This document shows, piece after piece, positions 44,265 through 53,275 of a stretch of 64,000 bases of DNA (position 1 is its first letter; each line of letters opens with the position of its first letter). A program made the translations under genes and the position numbers. The notes beneath the pieces are model-generated. The model made no database searches and had not been told where the DNA came from. It worked only from the letters and a program-made list of their open reading frames with translations. The stretch is from Paludibacter sp963678465 (GTDB taxonomy: Bacteria > Bacteroidota > Bacteroidia > Bacteroidales > Paludibacteraceae). The DNA lies in NCBI GenBank assembly GCA_963678465.1, contig OY782858.1, positions 682,001 through 746,000 on the forward strand, in the 5' to 3' direction.

Positions 44265-44369
44265 GAAACTCGAAACCCGAAACCCGAAACCCGAAACCCG
44301 AAACCCGAAACCCGAAACTCAGAACCCGAAACCCGAAACCCGGAACTCGAAACCCGAAACCCGAAACTC
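44265..44369. repeat. (GAAACCC)15 heptamer array
   Basis: Fifteen 7-bp units, mostly GAAACCC with GAAACTC, AGAACCC and GGAACTC variants. It is the reverse complement of the GGGTTTC/GAGTTTC tracts in the forward gaps at 14238, 15936, 17335, 18928 and 48760. The last unit runs into the stop codon of the amidohydrolase gene, which reads TGA followed by GTTTCGGG on the coding strand. Confidence 0.9.
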
Positions 44370-45549
44370 ACGTTATAAACTTCCATGCTATCCATGCCAT
44401 TCCTCCAAAGCCTGTAATGAGTGCTTCTTCGTCGATACAGAAATTAGCGCTGTGTAAACCGCCTGTATCGGCATTCGATGCTCCTTTTACTCCAAAACGA
44501 TAAAAAGTACAAGGATATTGTTGGGTGAAAAAAGCAAAATCTTCGGAAGTCATTCTCATTTCGAGGTCCACCACTTGTTCATTGCCTACCCATTCGGTTG
44601 CAAATTGCCGTGCTTTGTGCGTTGTATCCACATCGTTCACAACACAAGGATATCCATCGGGGATTTCAATTTCGGCAGTGCAACCATAGGCGGCACAGGT
44701 TTCGTTTATAATGCGTCGGATATGTATTTTCGCTTTTTCTCTCCATTGCTCGTCCACAGTTCTGAAAGTTCCCGAAAGCAGCGCTTCGTGAGGAATGATG
44801 TTTTGAGCACTACCAGCCTGTAGTTTTCCAAAAGTAAGCACCATGGGAATAAGCGGAGGACAGAGTCGACTGCGCACCTGCTGCAGCGAAACCAGGGTTT
44901 GCGCAGCACAAAGAACAGTGTCGTTGGTGAGATGAGGCAGTGCCCCGTGTCCACCTTTTCCGTGTATTTTTACATGAATTTCGTCGGCCGAGGCCATTAT
45001 CATTCCCGGTAAAAATCCAAGCGTTCCGGTAGGGTAGTCCACCGATACATGTTGGGCAATGATGAGTTCAGGTTGTATTTCGTCAAATATTCCATCTTCG
45101 AGCATTAAGCGTGCTCCACCGGGTGCTTTTTCCTCACCGGGTTGGAAAATGAGCAAAATGGTGCCTTCGAACTGGTGTCGCAGCTCGTTCAGAATTTTAG
45201 CCGCTCCAAGCAAACAGGCAGTGTGCGCATCGTGTCCGCAGGCATGCATTACATTTTCGTTTGTCGATTTCCAGGGAATATCAACCGCTTCATCGATAGG
45301 CAAAGCATCCATATCGGCACGCAGGGCGATTACCTTTTTCTGAGGATTCACTCCCTCAATACGACCGAGAATACCATTTCCACCTATACCGGCACGAAAC
45401 GGAATCTGCATCCCGGTAAGTTGATCCTGAATGTATTGTGCGGTTAAAAATTCCTCGAACGAAAGCTCAGGATGGGCATGCAGATGGCGATAATGCTGAA
45501 TTACCTCATCTTTATATTTCAAAGTAAGTGCTTTTATTTGCTCTTTCAT
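44368..45549 (-). CDS. M20D-family amidohydrolase
   Basis: A 393-residue metal-dependent amidohydrolase of the hippurate hydrolase/N-acyl-amino-acid deacylase type. HAHPELSFEEF near residue 24, ALRADMDALPIDE near 74, MHACGHDAHTACL near 99 (metal ligands) and FQPGEEKAPGGARLML near 134 are all present, and the late TSEDFAFF segment matches the second metal site. No signal peptide. The stop codon is provided by the adjoining heptamer repeat. Confidence 0.93.
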   Translation of the reverse strand: MKEQIKALTLKYKDEVIQHYRHLHAHPELSFEEFLTAQYIQDQLTGMQIPFRAGIGGNGILGRIEGVNPQKKVIALRADMDALPIDEAVDIPWKSTNENVMHACGHDAHTACLLGAAKILNELRHQFEGTILLIFQPGEEKAPGGARLMLEDGIFDEIQPELIIAQHVSVDYPTGTLGFLPGMIMASADEIHVKIHGKGGHGALPHLTNDTVLCAAQTLVSLQQVRSRLCPPLIPMVLTFGKLQAGSAQNIIPHEALLSGTFRTVDEQWREKAKIHIRRIINETCAAYGCTAEIEIPDGYPCVVNDVDTTHKARQFATEWVGNEQVVDLEMRMTSEDFAFFTQQYPCTFYRFGVKGASNADTGGLHSANFCIDEEALITGFGGMAWIAWKFIT

Positions 45550-45974
45550 TGCAATGTTTTTTTACTTAAAAACAGGACTGATTTGTAAAAGACAAAGAAC
45601 AATACCCGTCTACAGAGCGTTAGGGTGTTGATTGTTTTTACTATTCAAATTATTCACTCTGCATTACAAAAGTAATGTTTTTGTTGGAATAATTATTGGG
45701 ATTTTTGAATTGTGTAATGTTTATAATCAAAATTAACTCAGTCGTTTGCGTACCGAATATTTTTTAATGAGGAATTAAAAATTCTTGCATTTAACTAAAA
45801 TATGGTAGATATTTTAAATTCTAAGGTATAATGACAATCCTTTTTTCTATTTTTGTATTTCACAATTTTAAGAGAAAAGCTATTTATCAAACAACACCAT
45901 ATCATGTAAAGCGTTTGTTGTACAGTGATTTTGCATATAAAGAATAACAACATTATTAAAATAATAATTTACGT
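45550..45974. other. Divergent intergenic region
   Basis: AT-rich sequence between the amidohydrolase gene and the DUF1573 genes. CAAAAGTA at 45667-45674 is a possible minus-strand -7 element, and TATTTTTG at 45848-45855 a possible plus-strand one, but neither has a well-spaced -33 TTTG. No repeat words of the window-wide type occur here. Confidence 0.45.
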
Positions 45975-46805
45975 ATGAAGAAGTATGGTCTATTATTGAT
46001 CTGTTTTGCGTTTTCAATTGTATCGTTTGCTCAAAAGGCGGTGATTACTTTCGAAACAAAAACATGGGATTTTGGGAAAATAGCCGAAGAAGATAAGAAG
46101 GCTACTTATGTATTTAATTTTACGAATACCGGCAATACTCCGCTTGTAGTGAGCCGCGTACATGCTTCGTGTGGTTGTACTACACCTACATGGACCAAAG
46201 AACCTATTGAGCCCGGGAAAAAAGGATCGGTGACTGTGGCTTACAATCCGCTGGGCAGGCCGGGTGTGTTTACAAAAACAATCACTGTTTTTACAAATGC
46301 TTCGGAAGAGAATGTTACCCTGCTTATCAAGGGTGAAGTTATACCATAAACGGCTTCAGGAAACAGTGTTTATAATAACAACATTATTAAAATATTTATT
46401 TACGTATGAAGAAGTATAGTTTATTATTGATTTGTTTTGCATTTTCAATTGTTTCATTTGCTCAAAAAGCGGTGATCACTTTCGAAGCCAAAACCTATGA
46501 TTTTGGAAAAATAACCGAAGAAGACGGGAAAGCTACTTATGTTTTTAATTTTACGAATACCGGCAGCACTCCGCTTGTAGTGAGTCGTGTACAGGCTTCG
46601 TGTGGTTGTACTACGCCCACATGGACTAAAGAACCGATTGAGCCAGGGAAAAAAGGATCGGTGACTGTAGCATACAATCCGCTGGGCAGACCAGGGGTGT
46701 TTACAAAAACAATTACTGTATATACAAATGCTTCGGAAGAGCAGGTTACGTTGCTTATCAAGGGTGAAGTTATTCCAAAGTCGGCATCCGGAAACAGTGC
46801 ATATC
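45944..46805 (+). repeat. 431-bp direct tandem duplication
   Basis: 45944-46374 and 46375-46805 align along their whole length, from ATAACAACATTATTAAAAT in the leader to GGAAACAGTG in the coding region, with scattered differences. The event copied the leader, start and first domain of the second DUF1573 gene. Confidence 0.85.
45975..46349 (+). CDS. DUF1573 protein, truncated duplicate
   Basis: A 124-residue secreted protein: signal peptide 1-19 (MKKYGLLLICFAFSIVSFA) and one DUF1573 immunoglobulin-like domain with NFTNTGNTPLVVSRVHASCG and CTTPTWTKEPIEPGKKG. It is the first copy in a 431-bp tandem duplication and is cut off by TAA where the intact gene has AAG; the following bases still match the intact gene (ACGGCTTCAGGAAACAGTG). 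It still encodes a complete single domain, which is a common stand-alone size. Confidence 0.8.
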   Translation: MKKYGLLLICFAFSIVSFAQKAVITFETKTWDFGKIAEEDKKATYVFNFTNTGNTPLVVSRVHASCGCTTPTWTKEPIEPGKKGSVTVAYNPLGRPGVFTKTITVFTNASEENVTLLIKGEVIP

Positions 46806-47488
46806 CTGTGTCCATGGGCGATTTGAGACTGAAATCGAAAGTTATTCAAATGAACAATGTGGATAAAGGTAAAAGCCAGCTTAGGACAATAGAAATTCAG
46901 AACTCGGGAAAAACAAATTTAAAACCTGTGATTGAAAATTTACCATCCTACCTGAATGCAACCGTACAACCCGAAGTGCTGAAACCCAACGAAGAAGGAA
47001 CGATTACATTTACTTTCAATAGCAGAAATACGAATCAGTGGGGGCCTGTGACCGACGAAATTTATGTGGTATTGAATAATCAGCGTAAATTTTCGGAAGA
47101 ATTTCAGTTAAGAGTTATTGGAAATATTGTAGAGGATTTCAGTGGGCTTACTTTGGATCAAAAACGTAAAGCGCCTATCATGGAAGCCATAAGCCGTACG
47201 ATTGATTTTGGAGTGATAAAAGCCGGAAGCAAGAAAACAGCTAAATATAAAATTGCCAATAAAGGGGTCAATCCGCTCGAAGTGAGAAGAGTGATCAACA
47301 ATAACAGGGAAATTAATGTGCATCCTGCAAAAATGTCGGTTGCTGGTGGAAAATCATCTTTTTTGATCATCGACCTGATGACAAAATCGCTGCCCGAAGG
47401 CGATTACAAAAAGTCAATCACTGTACAAACTAACGATCCTGATAATAGCTTTGTGATACTCATTTTGAACTGGAAAGTGCAAAAGTAA
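46406..47488 (+). CDS. DUF1573 multi-domain secreted protein
   Basis: A 360-residue secreted protein. The signal peptide is 1-19, followed by three immunoglobulin-like (ASPM-SPD-2-Hydin/DUF1573) domains: 22-120 with VSRVQASCGCTTP, about 130-235, and about 255-360. The CG-C pair near residue 66-68 occurs only in the first domain. DUF1573 proteins are abundant in Bacteroidota; the function is unknown and may be structural in the envelope. It is followed by an intrinsic terminator. Confidence 0.88.
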   Translation: MKKYSLLLICFAFSIVSFAQKAVITFEAKTYDFGKITEEDGKATYVFNFTNTGSTPLVVSRVQASCGCTTPTWTKEPIEPGKKGSVTVAYNPLGRPGVFTKTITVYTNASEEQVTLLIKGEVIPKSASGNSAYPVSMGDLRLKSKVIQMNNVDKGKSQLRTIEIQNSGKTNLKPVIENLPSYLNATVQPEVLKPNEEGTITFTFNSRNTNQWGPVTDEIYVVLNNQRKFSEEFQLRVIGNIVEDFSGLTLDQKRKAPIMEAISRTIDFGVIKAGSKKTAKYKIANKGVNPLEVRRVINNNREINVHPAKMSVAGGKSSFLIIDLMTKSLPEGDYKKSITVQTNDPDNSFVILILNWKVQK

Positions 47489-47515
47489 ATTTTTTCCGTA
47501 AAAAAATAATTTAAG

Positions 47516-47558
47516 AAGAGCCTTGATGTTTTTTAATAGCAGGGCTCTTGATTTTTTT
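47516..47558 (+). terminator. Intrinsic terminator before meaB
   Basis: AAGAGCCTTG (47516-47525) pairs with CAGGGCTCTT (47540-47549) with one G-U pair, followed by GATTTTTTTT. It separates the DUF1573 unit from meaB and argues against a meaB start at TTG 47548. Confidence 0.88.
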
Positions 47559-47595
47559 TAGCATTTTAATCATCAATATTTCAATTTTTTCCGAA

Positions 47596-48690
47596 ATGCA
47601 TTATCATCATCATCCCGAAAACGATCCGAATTTCAAAGGATTAACTGTGAATCAAGGCGTTGATGCCGTACCGACCATTAATCCCTATCAACGCACCAAG
47701 CGCAAGCGTCGCAAATTTTCGGTAGCTGAATTTGTGGAGGGTATTTTCAAAGGCGATGTCTCGGTACTGAGTCAGGCCCTTACTTTGGTTGAGAGTTCGT
47801 TACCCGAGCATCAGGCAATAGCGCAGGAAGTGATTGAGAAATGTCTCCCTTATGCCGGAAATTCCGTGAGGTTGGGCATTACCGGAGTTCCGGGAGCAGG
47901 TAAAAGTACTTTTATCGAGGCTTTGGGAATGCATCTGGTTCGGACGGATCATAAATTGGCTGTGCTGGCGATTGACCCGAGCAGCGAACGCAGCAAAGGA
48001 AGTATTTTGGGCGATAAAACCCGTATGGAAGAACTTTCGGTAGCTAAAAACGCATTTATACGTCCTTCGCCATCAGCCGGTTCGCTGGGCGGTGTGGCAC
48101 GCAAAACCCGCGAAAGCATAGTGCTTTGCGAAGCTGCCGGTTTCGATACAATTTTTGTGGAAACAGTGGGAGTGGGGCAATCGGAAACAGCCGTTCACTC
48201 TATGGTCGATTTCTTTTTGCTCATTCAGTTGGCCGGGACCGGTGATGAGCTTCAGGGCATTAAACGTGGAATTATGGAAATGGCCGATGGGATTGCTATT
48301 AATAAATGCGATGGAGCCAACATAGACAAAGCAAATGTGGCCAGAGTGCAATTTAAGAATGCTCTGCATTTGTTTCCGGCACCCGATTCGGGTTGGACTC
48401 CGGATGTAGTTACCTGTTCGGCCGTTGAAAATACAGGAATCACCGAAGTGTGGGAAATGGTTGAAAGATATATTGCATTTGTGAAAACAAATCACTATTT
48501 CGAACACAAACGGAATTCTCAGTCCAAGTACTGGATGTACGAATCGATCAATGAGTATTTAAAAAATAATTTCTATCAAAACAAAGAAATTCAGCAACTT
48601 TTAGTCAAAAATGAAGCCCGTGTTTTGTCCAACGAAATCAGCTCGTTTATTGCCGCTAAGGATTTGCTCGATACATATTTCAAAAAGTAA
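47596..48690 (+). CDS. meaB: MeaB-type GTPase for methylmalonyl-CoA mutase
   Basis: MeaB/ArgK family G3E GTPase, 364 residues from ATG 47596, which protects and gates loading of the adenosylcobalamin-dependent mutase. Walker A GVPGAGKSTF near residue 95, DPSSERSKGSILGDKTRM near 127, FVETVGVGQSE near 185 and NKCDGANI near 235 are clear. A histidine-rich start (MHYHHHPEND) is unusual. The mutase subunits are not nearby. Confidence 0.93.
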   Translation: MHYHHHPENDPNFKGLTVNQGVDAVPTINPYQRTKRKRRKFSVAEFVEGIFKGDVSVLSQALTLVESSLPEHQAIAQEVIEKCLPYAGNSVRLGITGVPGAGKSTFIEALGMHLVRTDHKLAVLAIDPSSERSKGSILGDKTRMEELSVAKNAFIRPSPSAGSLGGVARKTRESIVLCEAAGFDTIFVETVGVGQSETAVHSMVDFFLLIQLAGTGDELQGIKRGIMEMADGIAINKCDGANIDKANVARVQFKNALHLFPAPDSGWTPDVVTCSAVENTGITEVWEMVERYIAFVKTNHYFEHKRNSQSKYWMYESINEYLKNNFYQNKEIQQLLVKNEARVLSNEISSFIAAKDLLDTYFKK

Positions 48691-48998
48691 ATTTCACATT
48701 GTCTCACATCTAAACGGGATTTTTGCTGTGATTGGTACTTTAGCCTTGAAAGTTGAAAAAAGTTTCGGGTTCTGAGTTCCGAGTTTCGGGTTTTGAGTTT
48801 CGGGTTCTGAAAGGTACAGGCGAAGGCACAGGCGAGGGTACAGACAAGTTCAACAGTTCAACAATTCAACAATTACTCAGTTATTCAACGATTCAACAGT
48901 TCAACAGTTCAACAAAGTCCGGAGACCGGCGACTGTAGACCTGAGACTTATAAATAATTGACACATTTTCAAATTGATATATTCACACATTAAACTAC
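48691..48998. repeat. Low-complexity repeat tract before the methyltransferase gene
   Basis: Unique sequence to about 48750, then GGGTTCTGAGTTCCGAG heptamers, AGGCGAAGGCACAGGCGAGG, TTCAACAGTTCAACAATTC and GTCCGGAGACCGGCGACTG words. A short AT-rich stretch (48950-48998) precedes the next gene. The words match those around the accessory island. Confidence 0.75.
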
Positions 48999-49724
48999 AT
49001 GGAGCTCAACATTATTTATCATCAGTCATGCCTCGAAGGGTTAAAACAGTTGCCCGATGCCTGTGTAGATTTGATTTTTACCGATCCTCCGTATTATCAA
49101 TATCGAGCTCAGAATATAAGTAGCCTGAAAAATCACAAGGACGTTGTCACTGAATTCGATTTTGACGGTTTTACATCCGAGGAAGAGTATTTACAATTTC
49201 TTGAAGATGTTTTGACTGAATGTTTCAGAGTGGCAAAGCCTGGCGCTGCCGGTTATATGTGGTGTGGCGACGATTTTGTTTCGTATATCAACCGTATTGT
49301 TGAAAAAGTAGGTTTTCAGTTTCGTAAGGTCATACATTGGCACAAAACTAATCCATTTCCGGCCATTTACACCCGAAAAATGTATGCCAACAGCATGGAA
49401 ATGCTTGTGCATTTTTCGAAGGGAACTCCCAAAACCTGGAACCATAAGCCGGTGAATGAAATGCACAATTTTATTCAGGCGCCTATATGCATGGGCAAGG
49501 AAAGAACAAAGCACAAAACCCAAAAACCTCTGAAAGTATGCTTGCCATTTATCGAAATCAGTAGCAACGAAGGCGATGTGGTGCTCGATCCGTTTATTGG
49601 TTCGGGAAGTACGGCCGTGGCCGCTAAAATCCTGAACAGGAATTTTATAGGCTACGAACTGAACGCTGAATTTTGCGAAATTGCCAATCAACGTATAGAA
49701 AACACGCTGACTCAATCCCGCTAA
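48999..49724 (+). CDS. Orphan DNA methyltransferase (beta class)
   Basis: A 241-residue site-specific methyltransferase of the COG0863 type, N6-adenine or N4-cytosine. The catalytic motif IV LIFTDPPYYQ is at residues 27-36 and the SAM-binding motif DPFIGSGSTAVAA is near 198, the order of the beta class. No restriction endonuclease or specificity gene is adjacent, so it is probably an orphan. Its stop is 3 bp before the end of the convergent WbuC-like gene. Confidence 0.9.
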   Translation: MELNIIYHQSCLEGLKQLPDACVDLIFTDPPYYQYRAQNISSLKNHKDVVTEFDFDGFTSEEEYLQFLEDVLTECFRVAKPGAAGYMWCGDDFVSYINRIVEKVGFQFRKVIHWHKTNPFPAIYTRKMYANSMEMLVHFSKGTPKTWNHKPVNEMHNFIQAPICMGKERTKHKTQKPLKVCLPFIEISSNEGDVVLDPFIGSGSTAVAAKILNRNFIGYELNAEFCEIANQRIENTLTQSR

Positions 49725-49727
49725 AAT

Positions 49728-50120
49728 TTACAGAATATCTTCGTCCGAGAGTGGGGCATAGGGGCCTTCTTTCACCTCAAAAATAACTGTTCCCTTTTCA
49801 AGTACTTCTATTGTATGCCATTGTCCGGCAGGGATCGAAGCGCCATAATTCCCTGTTTCGGGATTTAAAACATATTCATCGACTAGTGTTTTTGAGTCAT
49901 CGTACAACTTCAGTATCAGACTTCCACGCAACAAGAGGTAAGTTTCATCTGTGTGCCGGTGCCGGTGTACAGGTAATTCGGTACCCGGTTCAAGCGCATT
50001 CAGAAGCCTTTGCACCTTGTCGTCAAGGCTTGCATGTAGGTTATAATTTTTTCGCAAACGCAGGTTTTCAGCAGCTTCGGCTGACACACTGTTCAGTAAT
50101 TCTTCGTTTATTAATTGCAT
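49728..50120 (-). CDS. WbuC-family cupin-fold metalloprotein
   Basis: A 130-residue WbuC-type cupin. The start at 50120 (MQLINEELLNSVSAEAA) matches the family's beginning; the frame is open further upstream. ASLDDKVQRLLNALEPGTEL, PVHRHRHTDETYLLLRG and ASIPAGQWHTIEV provide the metal-binding histidines. WbuC is regularly found at the end of O-antigen loci that make L-FucNAc or related sugars; the role is unclear. It is the last gene of the minus-strand glycan locus. Confidence 0.85.
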   Translation of the reverse strand: MQLINEELLNSVSAEAAENLRLRKNYNLHASLDDKVQRLLNALEPGTELPVHRHRHTDETYLLLRGSLILKLYDDSKTLVDEYVLNPETGNYGASIPAGQWHTIEVLEKGTVIFEVKEGPYAPLSDEDIL

Positions 50121-50193
50121 GAGGATTGTATTTAGAAGTTGTACGGATTGGTAAAGCTGCGCTAAAACAGGCAAAAACCCTTTTATGGTTCAT

Positions 50194-51138
50194 TTAAAAT
50201 TTATGAAGAGAAAAATACTTTAGTTTGAAAACTATATAAATAATGACAAGCAGTACCACAAATAACAAACTATAGAACGGTACCAAAATAACCAAAATTG
50301 ATAAAATAAGTTGTAATCCTGAATAGCATAAGGATACAATTAAGTGTGGGATTTTTAATTCGTTTGCCATAAGCTGATAGGCATGTTTGCGATGAGCCTT
50401 TAATATGTTTTCCTTTAGGATAATACGGTGAACAATTGTAAGTATCGTGTCAATGCCATATACTCCAAGAAAAAGCAAATATCTGGGGTCTCCACTCTCC
50501 ACTATGAGTTTACCTAACAAGAATACCAAAATAAAAGCAATGCTAACCGACCCCACATCGCCGGCAAAGCAACTTGCCTTAGTCCTGAAATTAAAGAAAT
50601 TAAACACCAACACCGATAAAAAAACGATATAGATCAAATTCTGATCGGCAAATGCAACAACGTATTGATTAACATACCACAACGAAACCAATGCTACCGT
50701 ACTGTACGCGCCGGTAATACCGTTGATACCATCCATGAAATTAAACGCATTGATTACGCCTACCGCTATTACAAGCGCAATCACCCAAAAATACCAAGGC
50801 AATGTATAAAGACCTAAATCGATAAACATAAGTCCCATTGCAACAAAATGCAGGGGCAAACGTATTCGCGAAGATAAGGGGCGGATATCGTCGAGAAAAC
50901 TAACGGTAGAAATAAGAGAAAGACCTAAAAAGAATGCCGGATAAAGCCAACCTTGCAGAGCCATAAACAGAAAAATACCAAAATAAAAAACAACACCACC
51001 TCCTCTCAAAGTAATGTGTGTGTGTGAACTACGTTCATTTGGTTTATCAATAATATTAAATTTATCGGCCACCCTGAAATAAAGTATTTCGAATACAAAA
51101 AGTGCTACAACGATAAATATGTAGAAGATTAGATGCAT
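50194..51138 (-). CDS. WecA/WbpL-type undecaprenyl-phosphate HexNAc-1-phosphate transferase
   Basis: A 314-residue polytopic enzyme with about ten helices. DKPNERSSHTHITLRGGG near residue 35, FLDDIRPLSS near 87, INAFNFMDGINGITG near 130 and FAGDVGSVSIAF near 192 are the standard family motifs, and HRKHAYQLM near 258 matches the histidine motif. It would start the repeat unit by loading a HexNAc or 6-deoxy-HexNAc phosphate on undecaprenyl phosphate. It follows the WbpM-like gene, as in Pseudomonas. Confidence 0.92.
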   Translation of the reverse strand: MHLIFYIFIVVALFVFEILYFRVADKFNIIDKPNERSSHTHITLRGGGVVFYFGIFLFMALQGWLYPAFFLGLSLISTVSFLDDIRPLSSRIRLPLHFVAMGLMFIDLGLYTLPWYFWVIALVIAVGVINAFNFMDGINGITGAYSTVALVSLWYVNQYVVAFADQNLIYIVFLSVLVFNFFNFRTKASCFAGDVGSVSIAFILVFLLGKLIVESGDPRYLLFLGVYGIDTILTIVHRIILKENILKAHRKHAYQLMANELKIPHLIVSLCYSGLQLILSILVILVPFYSLLFVVLLVIIYIVFKLKYFSLHKF

Positions 51139-51278
51139 GGGAATTGTATAAATGGCGATAAGCTAGAATTGAGTGTAATTTGTTTATTCAAAAATAAATA
51201 GCTGATAAGCTCCTCTGTTCTTAGATTAATTTTGGCTCAACCTGTATTTATTATATCTATTGTAGTTTCTGTTTGTAA

Positions 51279-53240
51279 TTAGCTGATAAGTATCTCTTTG
51301 TGATGTTCTTCGAGTTGAAATGAATTGTCAAGTGACTCGAAGGGTGAATTCTGACTTATAAATTCAGGAACTATCTTTTTCATAATTTTTACAGTAGCAT
51401 CAATATCAACTTTGATTGAATTTTCTAACAAAGGCTCAATCGAAGCTATCACCTCATCATAATCGTATTGTCTCACCTTAGCAATCGTAATTTTTTCGTG
51501 CTTAGTGGGCAAGGTGTTTTCATTATCGTTGAGCAATTCTTCATAAAGCTTTTCTCCCTGTCGTAATCCTATATATTCTATCATAATGTCTTTGTCTGGT
51601 ATAAAGCCAGCTAATTCAATCATTCGATGTGCCAAATCGGCTATTTTCACAGGTGAACCCATATCAAAGACATAGATTTCGCCGGTCTGTCCAAAAGAAG
51701 CAGCTTCCATAACCAATCTGCAGGCTTCGGGGATAGTCATAAAGTAACGAATTATCTCCGGATGAGTTACTGTTACAGGACCACCTTTTTCAATCTGCTC
51801 TTTGAAAAAAGGTATTACAGACCCATTTGAACCCAATACATTGCCAAATCGTGTAGTTACAAAATTAATTGTTTTTCCCTGTTCTTTTAGCTTATATGCA
51901 AATGATTGAATATAAATCTCAGCAATACGTTTTGATGCACCCATTACATTTGTAGGATTAACAGCTTTATCTGTAGAAATCATTACAAATTTCTCAGTAT
52001 TATATTTCACTGCCAGTTTCGATACATTTATTGTCCCTTCAACGTTGGTGAGGATGGCTTCACAGGGATTTTCTTCCATCAACGGAACATGTTTGTAGGC
52101 AGCAGCATGGTAAATAATTTGCGGTTTGTACTTTTGAAAAACATAGTCCAAACGATTTTTATTGCGGACATCGCCGATTACAGTTTCGAACCGGAATTCA
52201 GGAAAATTCTTAACAAGTTCCAAATGTAAATTATGTAAAGGTGTTTCAGCAATATCGAATATGACAATTAGCTTTGGTTTAAAGGTGGTTAGCTGACGAA
52301 CTAATTCGCTGCCTATAGATCCGGCTCCACCTGTTATAAGAATTACTTTATCATTCGTATGAGCACCAACATTCTCCATATCAATTTTTATTTCATCGCG
52401 GCCCAATAAATCTTCAAACTGAATAGGTTTCATTTGAAAACGAATCTTGTTATTTATATCCAGCCCCTCGAAAGGAGGGCTTACCAATACATTTAATCCC
52501 ATTTCAATAAATTTGGCAATATAATCCTGCTCCATATTTAAACTTTTATAGTCAGGGAAAATGATTGTGCTGATGTTATGTTTTCTGAAAATTTTGTAAG
52601 GCAGTTCTGATTCATCTAAATTATAAACCGGCAATTCCTGAATTCTCGATTTATACGAAATTTTTTCTCTCGTTATAAAGCCAACCACATGATATTGCAT
52701 TGAAGTAGTTTTGTTTAGCCATTGCATAAGTGCCACGCTATGCGAATTGGTGGAATAAATCAGGGTGTTTTTAGCTACTTTTAAATTATAACTAATACTA
52801 AAATTATAAACTACCACAACCCCAAACCGGGCAAATAACAACAAAAATAAGTTTATAAGAAATAAGTTTTGGCTGAAGAAGTAGCGATGTAGCATCTCAA
52901 AGCCGCTTGCAAGCATAAAAACATACAAGCACACAATTGCTAAGAACAGCGACACGTAAAGCCGCCAAAATTCTAAAAAACCAGAATGGCGAACTAAACC
53001 CCGATTTGATTTTAGTAAAATAAAGAAAGTAACACTAATCAGCATGTATACAACTCCAAGGGTTAAAATGTTCTTGTAATTATATTCAACATTCAGTAAC
53101 TCATTGTGAATGATGATTGCCGCTACAAATGAAAATATTCCAAGTATTATATCAGCCTCGAGTATAATATACCGGTTTTTCATCGATATATTTAGCAGAT
53201 TCTTAAAAAAATATCGTAATTTGTCTTTAAATTTCTCCAT
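51279..53240 (-). CDS. WbpM/PglF-type UDP-HexNAc 4,6-dehydratase
   Basis: A 653-residue membrane-bound SDR dehydratase. Four N-terminal helices (about 22-150) lead to a Rossmann-like segment and the catalytic domain with ITGGAGSIGSELVRQL near residue 300 and STDKAVNPTNVMGASKR near 435, where Met replaces the usual Tyr of SDR enzymes, as is normal in WbpM, CapD and PglF. FGNVLGSNGSVIPFF follows. It makes UDP-4-keto-6-deoxy-HexNAc for aminosugars. CAAAGGTA at 53260-53267 is a possible -7 element on its strand. Confidence 0.95.
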   Translation of the reverse strand: MEKFKDKLRYFFKNLLNISMKNRYIILEADIILGIFSFVAAIIIHNELLNVEYNYKNILTLGVVYMLISVTFFILLKSNRGLVRHSGFLEFWRLYVSLFLAIVCLYVFMLASGFEMLHRYFFSQNLFLINLFLLLFARFGVVVVYNFSISYNLKVAKNTLIYSTNSHSVALMQWLNKTTSMQYHVVGFITREKISYKSRIQELPVYNLDESELPYKIFRKHNISTIIFPDYKSLNMEQDYIAKFIEMGLNVLVSPPFEGLDINNKIRFQMKPIQFEDLLGRDEIKIDMENVGAHTNDKVILITGGAGSIGSELVRQLTTFKPKLIVIFDIAETPLHNLHLELVKNFPEFRFETVIGDVRNKNRLDYVFQKYKPQIIYHAAAYKHVPLMEENPCEAILTNVEGTINVSKLAVKYNTEKFVMISTDKAVNPTNVMGASKRIAEIYIQSFAYKLKEQGKTINFVTTRFGNVLGSNGSVIPFFKEQIEKGGPVTVTHPEIIRYFMTIPEACRLVMEAASFGQTGEIYVFDMGSPVKIADLAHRMIELAGFIPDKDIMIEYIGLRQGEKLYEELLNDNENTLPTKHEKITIAKVRQYDYDEVIASIEPLLENSIKVDIDATVKIMKKIVPEFISQNSPFESLDNSFQLEEHHKEILIS

Positions 53241-53275
53241 GTTAATTTAGTTTGAAATACAAAGGTATCAAATTT

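Noticed and set aside
44265..44369. (GAAACCC)n as a telomere-like or replication-end sequence
   Set aside because: It is internal, short and flanked by genes, and the same heptamer occurs in several intergenic tracts in both orientations.
47548..47595. Upstream TTG start for meaB
   Set aside because: It lies inside the hairpin arm of an intrinsic terminator, and the ATG at 47596 gives the normal family length.
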